Source: Frondihabitans peucedani (GTDB taxonomy: Bacteria > Actinomycetota > Actinomycetes > Actinomycetales > Microbacteriaceae). Taken from it: DNA of 64,000 nt. Positions 9,167-18,391 of this stretch are shown here, piece by piece; within the stretch, counting starts at the first letter, position 1; each line of letters starts with the position of its first letter. The stretch covers positions 1-64,000 of the forward strand of contig NZ_BAABAU010000001.1 of NCBI RefSeq assembly GCF_039537585.1, in the 5' to 3' direction. Made by a program: the position numbers and the translations under genes. Below the pieces are notes generated by a model. That model was given only the letters and a program-made list of their open reading frames with translations, was not told the DNA's origin and searched no databases.

Positions 9167-10132
9167 ATGACCTCGATGGCCGACGCCGTGAGCCGGTACC
9201 TCCGGCACGTGACCGTCGAGCGCGGGCTCTCCCCGCACACGGTGGCGGCGTACCGGCGCGACCTGGCGCTGTACGCTCTGTTCCTCGACGAGCGGGGGGT
9301 GCAGGATCCTGCGCGCGTCACCAGCGCGGACGTCGCGGAGTTCCCGACGCACCTGGCCACCCGGCAGACGCCGCTCGGAGCCTCCTCGATCGCGCGGGTC
9401 GTGTCGAGCGTGAAGGGCTTCCACCGGTTCGTCGCCGAGGAGGGCCTCGTCGACGACGACGTGACCACGACCACGCGACCGCCGAAGCTGCCCGCCCGAC
9501 TGCCCAAGGCCATCTCGGTCGCCGAGGTGGAGGCCCTCCTCGGAGCGACGGACGGCGACGAGCCGACGCGGCTGCGCGACAAGGCGCTGCTCGAGCTCCT
9601 CTACGCGACCGGAGCCCGGGTGTCGGAGGCCGTGGCCCTGAACGTCGACGACGTGATCGAGGGCGACGTGGTGCGCCTGTTCGGCAAGGGCAGCAAGCAG
9701 CGGATCGTGCCGCTCGGGGGCTACGCGCGGAGGGCGATCGACGCGTACCTCGTGCGGGCCCGGCCGCTGTTCTCGGTGCGGGGGAGCGCGACGCCGGCGC
9801 TGTTCCTCGGGACGCGCGGGGCCAGGGTCTCGCGGCAGAACGCGTGGCTGATCATCCAGGGTGCGGCGTCGCGGGCGGGTCTCCCGATGGAGGTGTCGCC
9901 GCATACGCTCCGGCACTCGTTCGCGACGCACCTGCTCGAGGGCGGGGCCGACGTCCGCGTGGTGCAGGAGCTGCTCGGGCACGCATCGGTGGCCACGACG
10001 CAGATCTACACGCTCGTCACGGCCGACGCGCTCCGCGACGCCTACGGGCAGGCGCACCCGCGCGCCCGCTGGCGGCCGGGGGAGCGGGAGGCGCGTGCTG
10101 CTGCGGAGGAGCGTGCGTCCTCGCCGGCCTGA
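9167..10132 (+). CDS. xerD: site-specific tyrosine recombinase XerD
   Basis: 321 aa. The SAM-like N-terminal core-binding domain (residues about 5-95) is followed by the catalytic domain with the full residue set: R151, H246, R249, H272 and nucleophile Y281 (HTLRHSFATHLLEGG then LGHASVATTQIYT). This length and context point to the housekeeping dimer-resolution recombinase that acts at dif with FtsK, not a phage integrase. A TAGCCT box ending at 9159 is seven bases before the ATG, so a near-leaderless promoter is plausible. It is the last gene before a bidirectional terminator. Confidence 0.95.
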   Translation: MTSMADAVSRYLRHVTVERGLSPHTVAAYRRDLALYALFLDERGVQDPARVTSADVAEFPTHLATRQTPLGASSIARVVSSVKGFHRFVAEEGLVDDDVTTTTRPPKLPARLPKAISVAEVEALLGATDGDEPTRLRDKALLELLYATGARVSEAVALNVDDVIEGDVVRLFGKGSKQRIVPLGGYARRAIDAYLVRARPLFSVRGSATPALFLGTRGARVSRQNAWLIIQGAASRAGLPMEVSPHTLRHSFATHLLEGGADVRVVQELLGHASVATTQIYTLVTADALRDAYGQAHPRARWRPGEREARAAAEERASSPA

Positions 10133-10150
10133 GCCGGCCGACGAGGACGC
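10115..10150. terminator. bidirectional terminator spanning the xerD stop
   Basis: Long GC-rich inverted repeat: GCGTCCTCG plus CCGGC on the left (10115-10128) pairs with GCCGGC plus CGAGGACGC on the right (10133-10150), with a small bulge. The xerD TGA (10130-10132) sits in the loop. It serves two convergent transcription units, xerD and the minus-strand pair starting at 10162. Confidence 0.75.
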
Positions 10151-10161
10151 ATCAAGCCACA

Positions 10162-10371
10162 TCAGGTGCGGTTCCGACGCCTGTCTCGGTGGTAACGGAT
10201 GTTCCCACCGACGTAGCAGACGGCGGGAAAGATCCACAGGGTGCGGACGATCGCAGTACCCCAGCTGAGGTCGTAGGGCGACGTGACCCAGTAGCCGGCG
10301 ACCAGGACAGCGCCGGAGACGAGGACCGCGAACAACCGGCTGCGGAGCAGGGGACTCGTTCTCACACGCAT
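10162..10371 (-). CDS. small two-helix membrane protein (possible immunity protein)
   Basis: 69 aa. Two hydrophobic helices (LFAVLVSGAVLVAGYWV and an AIVRTLWIFPAVCYVGGNI segment) flanked by positive ends; the C-terminus is very basic (RYHRDRRRNRT). The ATG overlaps the end of the upstream secreted-protein gene by 10 bases, so the two are almost certainly translated together. Small two-helix proteins coupled to a secreted peptide gene often act as immunity or export partners of bacteriocins. That function is inference only; no family was recognised. Confidence 0.7.
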   Translation of the reverse strand: MRVRTSPLLRSRLFAVLVSGAVLVAGYWVTSPYDLSWGTAIVRTLWIFPAVCYVGGNIRYHRDRRRNRT

Positions 10372-10904
10372 TTCGGATTCTTCGCTCCGGTGTTCGTGAT
10401 CCAGACCCTCAGCTGCTTGTTCTGCGAACAGGCGCCTCCGTTCGTCGCTCCTGCCGCAGTGACGACGATCATGATGGCGGTCACAACGCCGCACCCGATG
10501 CCGAGAGTCGGACCGCCGATCAGAACGCACAGGCCCGCGGTCATGGCCCACCCTCCGCCGCCGATGATCGCCTGCTGATCGATCGTGTTGAACTGAACGT
10601 ACGCACCGTTGTTGTCCCGGCCCGCGCTGAGTCGACTCGTCTTCCTTGAAGGCTCGACGAGATCGAGAGTCACGCCACGGCCGAGATCTACTGTGCTCGT
10701 GAGGTCGCCCGAGGATGAGACGAGCTGTTTCTGGACGATGCCGGCCTGCTGGAATTCCGCTACCGCCTCGTGGATCTGCTCCGGCGTGAAGTCGAGCGTC
10801 GGCGATGACGCCGGAGGAGCAGAGACGGTGGCGTGAGCAGGCACCGCAACGATCATGCTCCCGAGAACAAAACAGGCCAGAGCGAGTGTCGTGATTTTCT
10901 TCAT
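10362..10904 (-). CDS. secreted Gly/Cys-rich hydrophobic protein (bacteriocin-like, unrecognised)
   Basis: 180 aa with a clear Sec signal peptide (MKK..., hydrophobic core, AHA cleavage site at residues 23-25). The middle is polar. Residues about 113-158 form one long Gly-rich hydrophobic segment with GxxxG spacing, and four Cys occur in the last third (C126, C138, C159, C179), so one or two disulfides could form outside the cell. A ribosome site (AAAGGCGAG) precedes the ATG. Base composition is visibly lower in GC than the neighbours and codons such as AAA, ATT and TCA are used more. The architecture resembles secreted membrane-active peptides made as precursors, but I know no family match. 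Confidence 0.75.
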   Translation of the reverse strand: MKKITTLALACFVLGSMIVAVPAHATVSAPPASSPTLDFTPEQIHEAVAEFQQAGIVQKQLVSSSGDLTSTVDLGRGVTLDLVEPSRKTSRLSAGRDNNGAYVQFNTIDQQAIIGGGGWAMTAGLCVLIGGPTLGIGCGVVTAIMIVVTAAGATNGGACSQNKQLRVWITNTGAKNPKCV

Positions 10905-11268
10905 TTTCTCGCCTTTCAGGAGAAAGGCCCCTGCGGACCTCGAAGAGGCCGGCCACGACCAGGTCTACTCGACTTGTGGCCACCAGCACAAGACATGTGT
11001 CATTTATCATGACCGACTGCAGGGTAAGGAGGCCAGGAAGCACGCTCATCTGGCCTGTGGGTGGCTCCTCATCCGTCGATGAGAACCTCGAGGTGCAGGC
11101 CGCGACGTCCGGAGGGACGGCGTAGCCGAGCGGCCAGAATCCGCCCCGGGGGCCGCGGCCGAGGGCGGATCGTGGCCGCTCGGCGTCCGGAGCCGCGAGG
11201 AGGAACGGAAAGAGGAAGCGCCGGGGGAGTGCCCGAGGCCGACACGCGAGCGCCGGTACGATAGCGGG
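10905..11268. promoter_or_regulatory. intergenic region between the secreted-protein gene and parA
   Basis: A 364-base gap between divergent genes. It holds an inverted repeat GTCATTTATCATGAC (10999-11013), AT-rich and placed about 100 bases upstream of the minus-strand gene, which could be an operator or include its -10 (GATAAA on the minus strand). A 6-bp GGCCAC/GTGGCC repeat is at 10950-10982. At the right end TACGAT (11257-11262) is the parA -10 box. The middle (11050-11250) is very GC-rich and shows no gene I can support. Confidence 0.5.
11257..11262 (+). promoter_or_regulatory. -10 box of a leaderless parA promoter
   Basis: TACGAT is followed by exactly six bases and then the GTG start codon at 11269, so transcription beginning at the usual +1 would start on the first base of the codon. 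There is no Shine-Dalgarno. The same spacing recurs at many starts in this window. Confidence 0.65.
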
Positions 11269-12174
11269 GTGAGCACGACGCCGAACCCGAGCACCGACGA
11301 CCGCGAGGCCGTGGCCGCGCCGGCCGTGGCCCCGCCGGCCCTGGGGCCGACCGGGCGACCCGTGACCGTGTTCCCCGTCCCTCGGGAGCTCGACGGGCAC
11401 GGTCCTGCGCGGATCATCTCCCTGTGCAACCAAAAGGGCGGCGTCGGCAAGACGACCACGAGCATCAACCTCGGGGCGTCGCTGGCCGAGTACGGGCGCA
11501 AGGTCCTCGCCGTCGACTTCGACCCGCAGGGCGCCCTGAGCGCAGGCCTCGGCGTCCGGACGCACGACGTGCCCACCGTCTACGACCTCCTCATCGGCAC
11601 CGTCAAAGACCCGCACGAGGTCATCCAGGGCACGAACGTGCCGGGCCTCGACGTGATCCCCGCCAACATCGACCTCTCGGCCGCCGAGGTCCACCTCGTC
11701 AACGAGGTCGCCCGCGAGCAGATCCTGGCGCGGGTGCTCCGCAAGGTGCGCGACGACTACGACGTGATCCTGGTCGACTGCCAGCCGTCGCTCGGCATCC
11801 TGACGGTCAACGCGCTGACGGCGGCGCACGGCGTCCTGATCCCGCTCGAGTGCGAGTTCTTCGCGCTCCGCGGCGTGGCCCTCCTCGTCGAGACGATCGA
11901 CAAGGTGCGCGACCGCCTCAACGAGGACATCCAGCTCGACGGCATCCTGCCGACCATGTACGACTCCCGCACGCTGCACAGCCGCGAGGTGCTCGAGCGC
12001 GTCGTCGACGCGTTCGGCGACAGCGTGCTGCAGACGGTCATCACGCGCACGGTGAAATTCCCCGACGCCTCCGTCGCGGCCGCGCCGATCAACCAGTTCG
12101 CGCCGTCGCACCCGGCCGCCGAGGCCTACCGCCAGCTGGCGAGAGAGCTGATCGCCCGTGGCGCCGCAGCCTGA
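11269..12174 (+). CDS. ParA/Soj-family ATPase linked to scpAB
   Basis: 301 aa. Deviant Walker A KGGVGKTT at residues 56-63, then VDFDPQGALSAGLG and the VDCQPSLG switch segment, as in ParA/MinD ATPases. The first ~45 residues are Pro/Ala-rich and probably flexible. This copy is not next to parB; it heads the scpA-scpB-rluB-tyrA-cmk-der operon, as Rv1708 does. A role with ScpAB/SMC in chromosome organisation is likely from context, not shown by sequence. Overlaps scpA by 17 bases. Confidence 0.9.
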   Translation: MSTTPNPSTDDREAVAAPAVAPPALGPTGRPVTVFPVPRELDGHGPARIISLCNQKGGVGKTTTSINLGASLAEYGRKVLAVDFDPQGALSAGLGVRTHDVPTVYDLLIGTVKDPHEVIQGTNVPGLDVIPANIDLSAAEVHLVNEVAREQILARVLRKVRDDYDVILVDCQPSLGILTVNALTAAHGVLIPLECEFFALRGVALLVETIDKVRDRLNEDIQLDGILPTMYDSRTLHSREVLERVVDAFGDSVLQTVITRTVKFPDASVAAAPINQFAPSHPAAEAYRQLARELIARGAAA

Positions 12175-13012
12175 GGCGACCACGCACGCCGACCTGGTCG
12201 ACCCCTCGGCCGACGTCGAGGCGGCCACCGACACCGACTTCCGCGTCAGCCTGAGCAACTTCTCCGGCCCGTTCGACCTCCTCCTCTCGCTCATCACGAA
12301 GCGCGAGATGGACATCACCGAGATCGCCCTGAGCGCCGTCACCGACGAGTTCCTCTCCTACCTCCGCGGACTCGACACCGGCGAGGAGCTCGACAAGGCG
12401 AGCGAGTTCCTGGTGGTCGCGGCGACCCTCCTCGACCTCAAGGTCGCCGGCCTCCTGCCGCAGGGCGAGCTCGTCGACGCCGAGGACGTCGCGCTCCTCG
12501 AGGCCCGCGACCTCCTGTTCGCCCGCCTCCTCCAGTACCGCGCCTTCAAGCAGGCCGCCGACTGGTTCGCCACGCGCGGCGTGGCCGAGGGCGAGCGGCA
12601 CGCGCGGAGCGTCCGCCTCGAGCAGAAGTTCCGCGTCTCCACTCCCGAGCTCGTCTGGACGCTGTCGCCCGACGACTTCGCCGCGCTCGCCGCGATGGCG
12701 ATGACGCCCCGCGAGGTCCCGACCGTCGGGCTCGATCACCTGCACGCCCCGCTCGTGAGCATCCGCGAGCAGGCGGCGATCGTCGTGGCGATGCTGCGGC
12801 GGGGCGCCGTCCTGAGCTTCCGAGAGCTGATCGACGGGATCGACGTCAAGGGCGTCGTCGTGGCGAGGTTCCTCGCGATCCTGGAGCTCTACCGGCACGC
12901 CTCGCTGAGCTTCGAGCAGGTCGAGCCGCTCGGCGAGCTCACCATCCGCTGGACCGCCGAGCACTGGACCGAAGAGAACCTCGCGAACCTGGGGGCCGAC
13001 TATGACGGCTGA
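12158..13012 (+). CDS. scpA: segregation and condensation protein ScpA
   Basis: 284 aa kleisin. The N-terminal motif FSGPFDLLLSLI followed by ITKREMDITEIALSAVTDEFLSYL is the ScpA signature; the C-terminal winged helix (about residues 200-280) binds the SMC head. ScpA bridges SMC heads with ScpB in the condensin complex. The GTG start lies inside the end of parA and the gene overlaps scpB by 11 bases. Confidence 0.95.
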   Translation: MAPQPEATTHADLVDPSADVEAATDTDFRVSLSNFSGPFDLLLSLITKREMDITEIALSAVTDEFLSYLRGLDTGEELDKASEFLVVAATLLDLKVAGLLPQGELVDAEDVALLEARDLLFARLLQYRAFKQAADWFATRGVAEGERHARSVRLEQKFRVSTPELVWTLSPDDFAALAAMAMTPREVPTVGLDHLHAPLVSIREQAAIVVAMLRRGAVLSFRELIDGIDVKGVVVARFLAILELYRHASLSFEQVEPLGELTIRWTAEHWTEENLANLGADYDG

Positions 13013-13640
13013 GACCGACGGCGTCGAGACGAACGGGCCGGACATCGCGCAGGCCGAGATGCCCGCACCCGGTGTCCCGCTCGCCCGCACCCTCGAGGCG
13101 ATCCTGATGGTCGCCGACGAGCCGCAGAGCCTCGTCGCGCTCGCCACCGCCGTCGGGGCTCCCGTGCCCGCCGTCCGTCGGGCGGTCGAGACGCTCGTCG
13201 CCGACTTCGACGGGGTCGACCGCGGCGACGGACAGCCGGGCGTGCGACGCGGCTTCGAGCTCCGCGAGGTCGGCGGCGGCTGGCGCTTCTACGTGCGCGA
13301 GGAGTTCGACCCGATCGTCCGCGACTTCGTCCTCACGCAGAACCCGACCCGGCTCTCGCAGGCGGCCCTCGAGACCCTCGCGGTCATCGCCTACAAGCAG
13401 CCGATCACCCGCGGTGCGATCGCGCAGATCCGGGCCGTGAACGTCGACAGCGTGGTCCGCACGCTCCTCGGCCGCGGCCTGATCACCGAGTCGTTCACCG
13501 ACGCCGAGACCGGCGCGATCAACTACGAGACGACCGAGCTGCTGTTGACGCACCTCGGCATCAACTCCCTCGACGAGCTGCCGCTGATCTCGCCGCTGCT
13601 CGCCGACGGCACAGGAGGCTTCGGCGATGGCAGCGAGTGA
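13002..13640 (+). CDS. scpB: segregation and condensation protein ScpB
   Basis: 212 aa. Two winged-helix units with the conserved RLSQAALETLAVIAYKQPITR segment at about residues 116-136, diagnostic for ScpB, which dimerises and binds the ScpA kleisin. The 5' and 3' ends overlap scpA and the rluB-like gene, so the set is translated as a coupled unit. Confidence 0.95.
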   Translation: MTAETDGVETNGPDIAQAEMPAPGVPLARTLEAILMVADEPQSLVALATAVGAPVPAVRRAVETLVADFDGVDRGDGQPGVRRGFELREVGGGWRFYVREEFDPIVRDFVLTQNPTRLSQAALETLAVIAYKQPITRGAIAQIRAVNVDSVVRTLLGRGLITESFTDAETGAINYETTELLLTHLGINSLDELPLISPLLADGTGGFGDGSE

Positions 13641-14793
13641 CGACGACCGGCAGAGCGTGCGAGCGCAGGATCACGAGGCGGCCCCCCAGGGCGAGCGCCT
13701 CCAGAAGGTCATGGCGGCGGCCGGCATCGCGAGCCGCCGCGTCTCCGAAGACCTGATCGCGGCGGGCCGCGTGACGGTCAACGGCGAGGTCGTCCGGGAG
13801 CCCGGGCGTCGGGTCGATCCTGCGGTGGACCGCGTCGTGGTCGACGGGCAGGCGGTCCAGCTCGACCCGTCGAGGCGCTACCTCATGCTCAACAAGCCCG
13901 TCGGCGTGGTGTCGTCGCTCCGAGACGAGCGCGGCCGGCCCGACCTGACCGAGTTCACCAGGCACTACGAGGAGCGGCTGTTCAACGTCGGCCGACTCGA
14001 CGCCGAGACGAGCGGCCTCCTGATCCTGACGAACGACGGCGAGCTGGCGCACGTGCTCGCGCACCCGTCGTTCGGTGTCCTGAAGACGTACATCGCCAAG
14101 GTCGAGGGCTCCATCACGCCCGCGACCATCAAGAGGCTGATCGCCGGCATCGAGCTCGACGACGGCGAGATCCACGCCGACTCGGCGCGCATCGTCGACC
14201 GCGGCACCGGCAAGGCGTCGGGCACGAGCATCGTCGAGATCACGCTGCACTCGGGGCGCAACCGGATCGTCCGCCGCATGCTCGACGCGGTCGGACACCC
14301 CGTGATCGATCTGGTCCGTCGCCAGTTCGGGCCGCTGAACCTCGGAAGCCTCCGGATCGGCGAGGTCCGCGACCTCACCCGCGACGAGCTCGGCGAGATC
14401 CTCACCATCGCGCGCGATGCCGGGCTCGGCCGGGTGGAGGTCACCGCGGCGGTCCAGGATTCTCAAGACGAGTCGGGTGTGGAGCTCGTCGCGGACGTCG
14501 AGGACGACGTGGCGGAGTCCGACAAGGAGTACTACGACGAGGACGACGAGGAGTTCGAGCCCGAGCGCGACGCGCGCGACGAGAGCCGCCGCGGGCAGAT
14601 GCCCGGCCAGGGCGACGACCGTGGTGCGCAGGATCGCCGCGTGCCGAAGAAGCAGTACGACAGCAACGGCGACCGCCGGGTCGCGCTCAACGGCGACGTG
14701 ACCGGAGGCCGCGCGCCCAAGGCCGGAGCCCCGAGTCGGCGCTCGCAGGTGCGGAAGCAGCAGGACGAGCGCCGGCGAGGCGGGCAGCGATGA
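13627..14793 (+). CDS. RluB/RsuA-type rRNA pseudouridine synthase
   Basis: 388 aa. An S4 domain at residues about 22-70 (RLQKVMAAAGIASRRVSEDL), then the RsuA/RluB catalytic core with D125 in GRLDAETSGLLILTNDG. This group isomerises a specific uridine in 23S (RluB) or 16S (RsuA) rRNA. The core ends near residue 275; the remaining ~110 residues are an acidic stretch (DEEYYDEDDEEFEPE-type) and then a basic, Gln/Arg-rich tail, which is longer than usual and probably disordered. ATGA overlap with tyrA. Confidence 0.92.
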   Translation: MAASDDDRQSVRAQDHEAAPQGERLQKVMAAAGIASRRVSEDLIAAGRVTVNGEVVREPGRRVDPAVDRVVVDGQAVQLDPSRRYLMLNKPVGVVSSLRDERGRPDLTEFTRHYEERLFNVGRLDAETSGLLILTNDGELAHVLAHPSFGVLKTYIAKVEGSITPATIKRLIAGIELDDGEIHADSARIVDRGTGKASGTSIVEITLHSGRNRIVRRMLDAVGHPVIDLVRRQFGPLNLGSLRIGEVRDLTRDELGEILTIARDAGLGRVEVTAAVQDSQDESGVELVADVEDDVAESDKEYYDEDDEEFEPERDARDESRRGQMPGQGDDRGAQDRRVPKKQYDSNGDRRVALNGDVTGGRAPKAGAPSRRSQVRKQQDERRRGGQR

Positions 14794-15896
14794 CCTCCGC
14801 GGATCCTGCGCCGAAGCGGACCGCCGGTACCGTCCGCGTCGTCGGCTCCGGTCTCCTCGGGGCGAGCATCGGGCTCGGTCTCCGAGCACAGGGCGTCGAC
14901 GTGGTGCTCGACGACGTGTCGCCGGCCGCACGCGACCTCGCCGTCGACTACGGCGCCGGGCGAGCCGCGGCCAAAGGCGACGACCCGCGGCTCATCGTCG
15001 TGTGCGTGCCGCCGGACGTCACCGCGCAGGTCGTCGAGCGCGAGCTCCGGTCGTATCCGGAGGCCCTGGTGACCGACGTCGCGAGCGTCAAGGTGGCCCC
15101 TCTGCGCGAGCTCGAGCGCCGCGGCGCCGACGTGTCGCGCTACATCGGCTCTCACCCGATGGCCGGCCGGGAGCGCGGCGGCCCCCTCTCCGCGCGCGCC
15201 GACCTCTTCATCGGGCGCCCCTGGGTCGTCGCCGGCCACGACGGCATCTCGTACCGGGCTGCCGCGGCCCTCGAAGACCTCATCCTCGACCTCGGCGCGA
15301 CACCCGTCGAGATGACGCCGGAGTCGCACGACGCGGGAGTCGCCGTCGTGTCGCACACGCCGCAGGTCGTCGCGTCGCTCATGGCCGCCCGGCTCCGCGA
15401 CGCCCCCGACGCCTCGCTCGGCCTCGCCGGCCAGGGCGTCCGCGACGTCACCAGGATCGCCGCCAGCGACCCGGGCCTGTGGGTCCAGATCCTCGGCGCG
15501 AACGCCTCGACCGTCGTCGAGGTGCTGCGCGACCTCCGCACCGACCTCGACCGCGTCATCGACGCGCTTGAAGCCCCGACGGAGCCCGGCGCCCTCCGCG
15601 CGATCGCCGAGAGCATCGGCGCGGGGAACGCCGGCGTCGCCCGGCTCCCCGGCAAGCACGGCCAGTCGAAGACGTTCCGGCAGGTCGTCGTCTTGGTGGA
15701 CGACACCCCCGGCCAGCTCGGCCTCCTCCTCACCGAGATGGGCGAGATCGGCGTGAACCTCGAAGACCTCCGCCTCGAGCACTCGCCGGGCGCGCAGTTC
15801 GGCCTCGCCGAGGTGAGCGTCGTCCCCGAGCACGAGGAGCGCCTCATCGAGGAGCTCGTGCGCCGCGGCTGGAACGTCGCCGCAGCAGACCACTGA
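14790..15896 (+). CDS. tyrA: prephenate dehydrogenase
   Basis: 368 aa. N-terminal Rossmann fold with VVGSGLLGASIG at residues 18-28, the SHPMAGRE motif of prephenate dehydrogenases near residue 121, and a C-terminal ACT domain (DTPGQLGLLLTEMGEIGVN) expected to bind tyrosine for feedback control. It oxidatively decarboxylates prephenate to 4-hydroxyphenylpyruvate for tyrosine synthesis. Mycobacteria lack tyrA at this place, so it is a lineage-specific insertion between the pseudouridine synthase gene and cmk. Confidence 0.94.
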   Translation: MTSADPAPKRTAGTVRVVGSGLLGASIGLGLRAQGVDVVLDDVSPAARDLAVDYGAGRAAAKGDDPRLIVVCVPPDVTAQVVERELRSYPEALVTDVASVKVAPLRELERRGADVSRYIGSHPMAGRERGGPLSARADLFIGRPWVVAGHDGISYRAAAALEDLILDLGATPVEMTPESHDAGVAVVSHTPQVVASLMAARLRDAPDASLGLAGQGVRDVTRIAASDPGLWVQILGANASTVVEVLRDLRTDLDRVIDALEAPTEPGALRAIAESIGAGNAGVARLPGKHGQSKTFRQVVVLVDDTPGQLGLLLTEMGEIGVNLEDLRLEHSPGAQFGLAEVSVVPEHEERLIEELVRRGWNVAAADH

Positions 15897-15914
15897 CCCC
15901 ACCGCAGGAGAGCA

Positions 15915-16703
15915 ATGACGAACGACCCGACCCCCTCCCTCCCCGGCGTCCCCGACTCGTCGGAGGGTCTCGCCGCCTGGAAGGACGACCTCCTCGAGCG
16001 GTACCGCGACAGCGACCTCTACACGCCCGTCGTCGTCGCCGTCGACGGTCCGGCCGGCAGCGGGAAGTCGAGCGTCAGCCGCGCCGCCGCCCGTGCGCTC
16101 GGCTTCGACTACCAGGACACCGGGGCGGCGTACCGCGCGTTCGCCCTCCACGCGGTGCAGTCGGGCGTCGACCTCGACGACGCCGCGGCCGTGATCGCCG
16201 CTCTGCCCGCGTTCGACTACGAGATCGGCACCGACCCCGACGAGACCTTCGTCCGAGTCGACGGCCGCGACGTCACCGACGAGATCCGCACCCCCCGCGT
16301 GACCTCGTCGGTGGCGCACGTCTCGAAGCTCCCGGAGGTCCGGCAGCACCTCGTCGACCTCTTCCGCAGGATCATCCAGGGCACCTCGAAGCCGGGCATC
16401 GTGACGGAGGGCCGCGACATCACGACCGTCGTCGCGCCGGATGCCCAGGTGCGCATCCTGCTGACGGCGTCCGAAGAGGTTAGAATGGCCAGGCGTTCCG
16501 CGGAGGTCACGGGGCAGAGTGCCGAAGAAACTGCCAGGCAGCTGTCGAGACGAGACCAGCAGGACAGCAGAGTGGTCGACTTCATGACTGCCGCCGAAGG
16601 CGTCACGACTCTCGACTCCACTCACCTCGACTTCGATCAGACGGTTCAGGCCGTCGTCGAGCTCGTGCGTTCCACCGCCACCGCGCCCGTCGCGAACGGC
16701 TGA
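15915..16703 (+). CDS. cmk: cytidylate kinase
   Basis: 262 aa. P-loop GPAGSGKSS at residues 45-53, DTGAAYRA and the GRDITTVV segment typical of (d)CMP kinases. It phosphorylates CMP and dCMP. The protein carries a ~38-residue extension before the kinase core. An internal ATG is not in a better position and AGGAGAGC lies before ATG 15915, so the extension is real. Confidence 0.94.
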   Translation: MTNDPTPSLPGVPDSSEGLAAWKDDLLERYRDSDLYTPVVVAVDGPAGSGKSSVSRAAARALGFDYQDTGAAYRAFALHAVQSGVDLDDAAAVIAALPAFDYEIGTDPDETFVRVDGRDVTDEIRTPRVTSSVAHVSKLPEVRQHLVDLFRRIIQGTSKPGIVTEGRDITTVVAPDAQVRILLTASEEVRMARRSAEVTGQSAEETARQLSRRDQQDSRVVDFMTAAEGVTTLDSTHLDFDQTVQAVVELVRSTATAPVANG

Positions 16704-16736
16704 GGGCGCCGAGCACCAACACCCAAGGAGCCACCC

Positions 16737-18260
16737 GTGGCAAGCGATACAGCATCGTCGAAGGACGACTTCCCCGAGTTCGACGACTCGATGGCCGACC
16801 GCCTGGCGACCCTCGACGACGTCGACGCCGAGCAGCGCGCCTCCGCCCTCAAGCAGGGCCTCGGCGACTACGAGCTCGACGACGAGGACCTCGACGTCCT
16901 CGAGTCCGGCGACTGGGACCCGAACGCGATCACCTACGCACCGGCCCTGCCGGTGCTCGCGATCGTCGGGCGCCCGAACGTCGGCAAGTCGCAGCTCGTC
17001 AACCGCATCATCGGCCGCCGCGAGGCCGTCGTCGAAGACAAGCCGGGCGTCACGCGCGACCGCGTCTCGTACAAGGCCGAGTGGGCCGGGCGCCGCTACA
17101 CGATCGTCGACACCGGCGGGTGGGAGCCCGACGCCATCGGCATCGACGCCTCCGTCGCCATGCAGGCCGAGATCGCCGTCGACCTCGCCGACGCCGTGCT
17201 CTTCGTCGTCGACGTGAACGTGGGCGCGACCTCCACCGACGAGCACGTCGTCCGCATGCTCCGCGCCACGCACAAGCCCGTGCTGCTCGTCGCCAACAAG
17301 ACCGACGACGACCGCAAGGCGATCGAGGCGACCGAGCTCTGGAGCCTCGGCCTCGGCGAGCCGTTCCCCGTCTCCGCCCTCCACGGCCGCGGCGTCGCCG
17401 ACCTGCTCGACAAGGCGATGACCATGCTCCCGGCCGTCTCCACGGTAGCGAAGGAGGAGATCGGCGGGCCCCGCCGCGTCGCGATCCTGGGTCGCCCGAA
17501 CGTCGGCAAGTCGTCGCTCCTCAACCGGGCCGCCGGCGAAGAGCGCGTCGTCGTCAACGAGATCGCCGGCACGACCCGCGACCCGGTCGACGAACAGGTC
17601 GAGATCGGCGGTCGCATCTGGACCTTCGTCGACACCGCCGGCATCCGCAAGCGCGTCCACCTCCAGCAGGGCGCCGACTTCTACGCGTCGCTCCGCACCT
17701 CGGCAGCCCTCGAGAAGGCGGAGGTCGCCGTCGTCGTCCTCGACGTCACCGAGCAGATCTCGACGCAGGATCTCCGCATCATCGACCTCGTCCTCGAGTC
17801 CGGGCGCGCGCTCGTGCTCGCCTTCAACAAGTGGGACCTCCTCGACGACGACCGCCGCCGCTACCTCGAGCGCGAGATCGACCAGGATCTCGACCACGTC
17901 TCGTGGGCGCCGCGCGTCAACATCTCGGCCAAGACCGGCCGCCACCTCGAGAAGCTCGTGCCGGCGCTCGAGCTCGCCCTCGAGTCGTGGGACACCCGCA
18001 TCCCCACCGGCAAGTTCAACGCCTTGCTCGCCGAGCTCACCCAGGAGCACCCGCACCCGGTGCGCGGCGGCAAGCAGCCCCGCATCCTGTTCGGCACCCA
18101 GGCCGCGAACCGGCCGCCGACGTTCGTGCTCTTCACGACCGGGTTCCTCGACCCGCAGTACCGCAGGTTCATCACCCGGCGCCTGCGCGAGATCTTCGGG
18201 TTCGAGGGCACGCCGATCACGGTCAACATGCGCGTGCGCGAGAAGCGCAAGCGGGCCTAA
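16737..18260 (+). CDS. der: ribosome assembly GTPase Der (EngA)
   Basis: 507 aa. Two tandem G domains with identical GRPNVGKS P-loops at residues 78-85 and 252-259, DTGGW and DTAGI switch II motifs, NKTD/NKWD specificity motifs, and a C-terminal KH-like domain. Der is needed for 50S subunit maturation. The acidic first ~70 residues are an actinobacterial extension. GTG start after AAGGAG. Last gene of the operon; a terminator follows eight bases downstream. Confidence 0.97.
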   Translation: MASDTASSKDDFPEFDDSMADRLATLDDVDAEQRASALKQGLGDYELDDEDLDVLESGDWDPNAITYAPALPVLAIVGRPNVGKSQLVNRIIGRREAVVEDKPGVTRDRVSYKAEWAGRRYTIVDTGGWEPDAIGIDASVAMQAEIAVDLADAVLFVVDVNVGATSTDEHVVRMLRATHKPVLLVANKTDDDRKAIEATELWSLGLGEPFPVSALHGRGVADLLDKAMTMLPAVSTVAKEEIGGPRRVAILGRPNVGKSSLLNRAAGEERVVVNEIAGTTRDPVDEQVEIGGRIWTFVDTAGIRKRVHLQQGADFYASLRTSAALEKAEVAVVVLDVTEQISTQDLRIIDLVLESGRALVLAFNKWDLLDDDRRRYLEREIDQDLDHVSWAPRVNISAKTGRHLEKLVPALELALESWDTRIPTGKFNALLAELTQEHPHPVRGGKQPRILFGTQAANRPPTFVLFTTGFLDPQYRRFITRRLREIFGFEGTPITVNMRVREKRKRA

Positions 18261-18267
18261 CCCCGTC

Positions 18268-18334
18268 GGCGCCACAGGACGGCAGCGACACCGGTCCGCG
18301 GACTGGCGCCGCTGCCGTCCTGCGGCGCCGTTTT
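18268..18334 (+). terminator. der operon terminator
   Basis: Large hairpin: GGCGCC plus AGGACGGCAGCG (18268-18287) pairs with CGCTGCCGTCCT plus GGCGCC (18310-18329), interrupted by a two-base mismatch, and is followed by GTTTT. The loop contains a second smaller stem (CCGGTCC/GGACTGG with one wobble). Confidence 0.92.
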
Positions 18335-18391
18335 CGGTACCGCTGCCGGCACAGCCTCGTCCGCCTCGCGGCGTGCGAGAATGCCTAGGCC

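Noticed and set aside
9167-10132. Tyrosine recombinase as a sign of a prophage or integrative element
   Set aside because: Sequence length, residue set and gene context match housekeeping XerD; no phage genes or att-like repeats are near.
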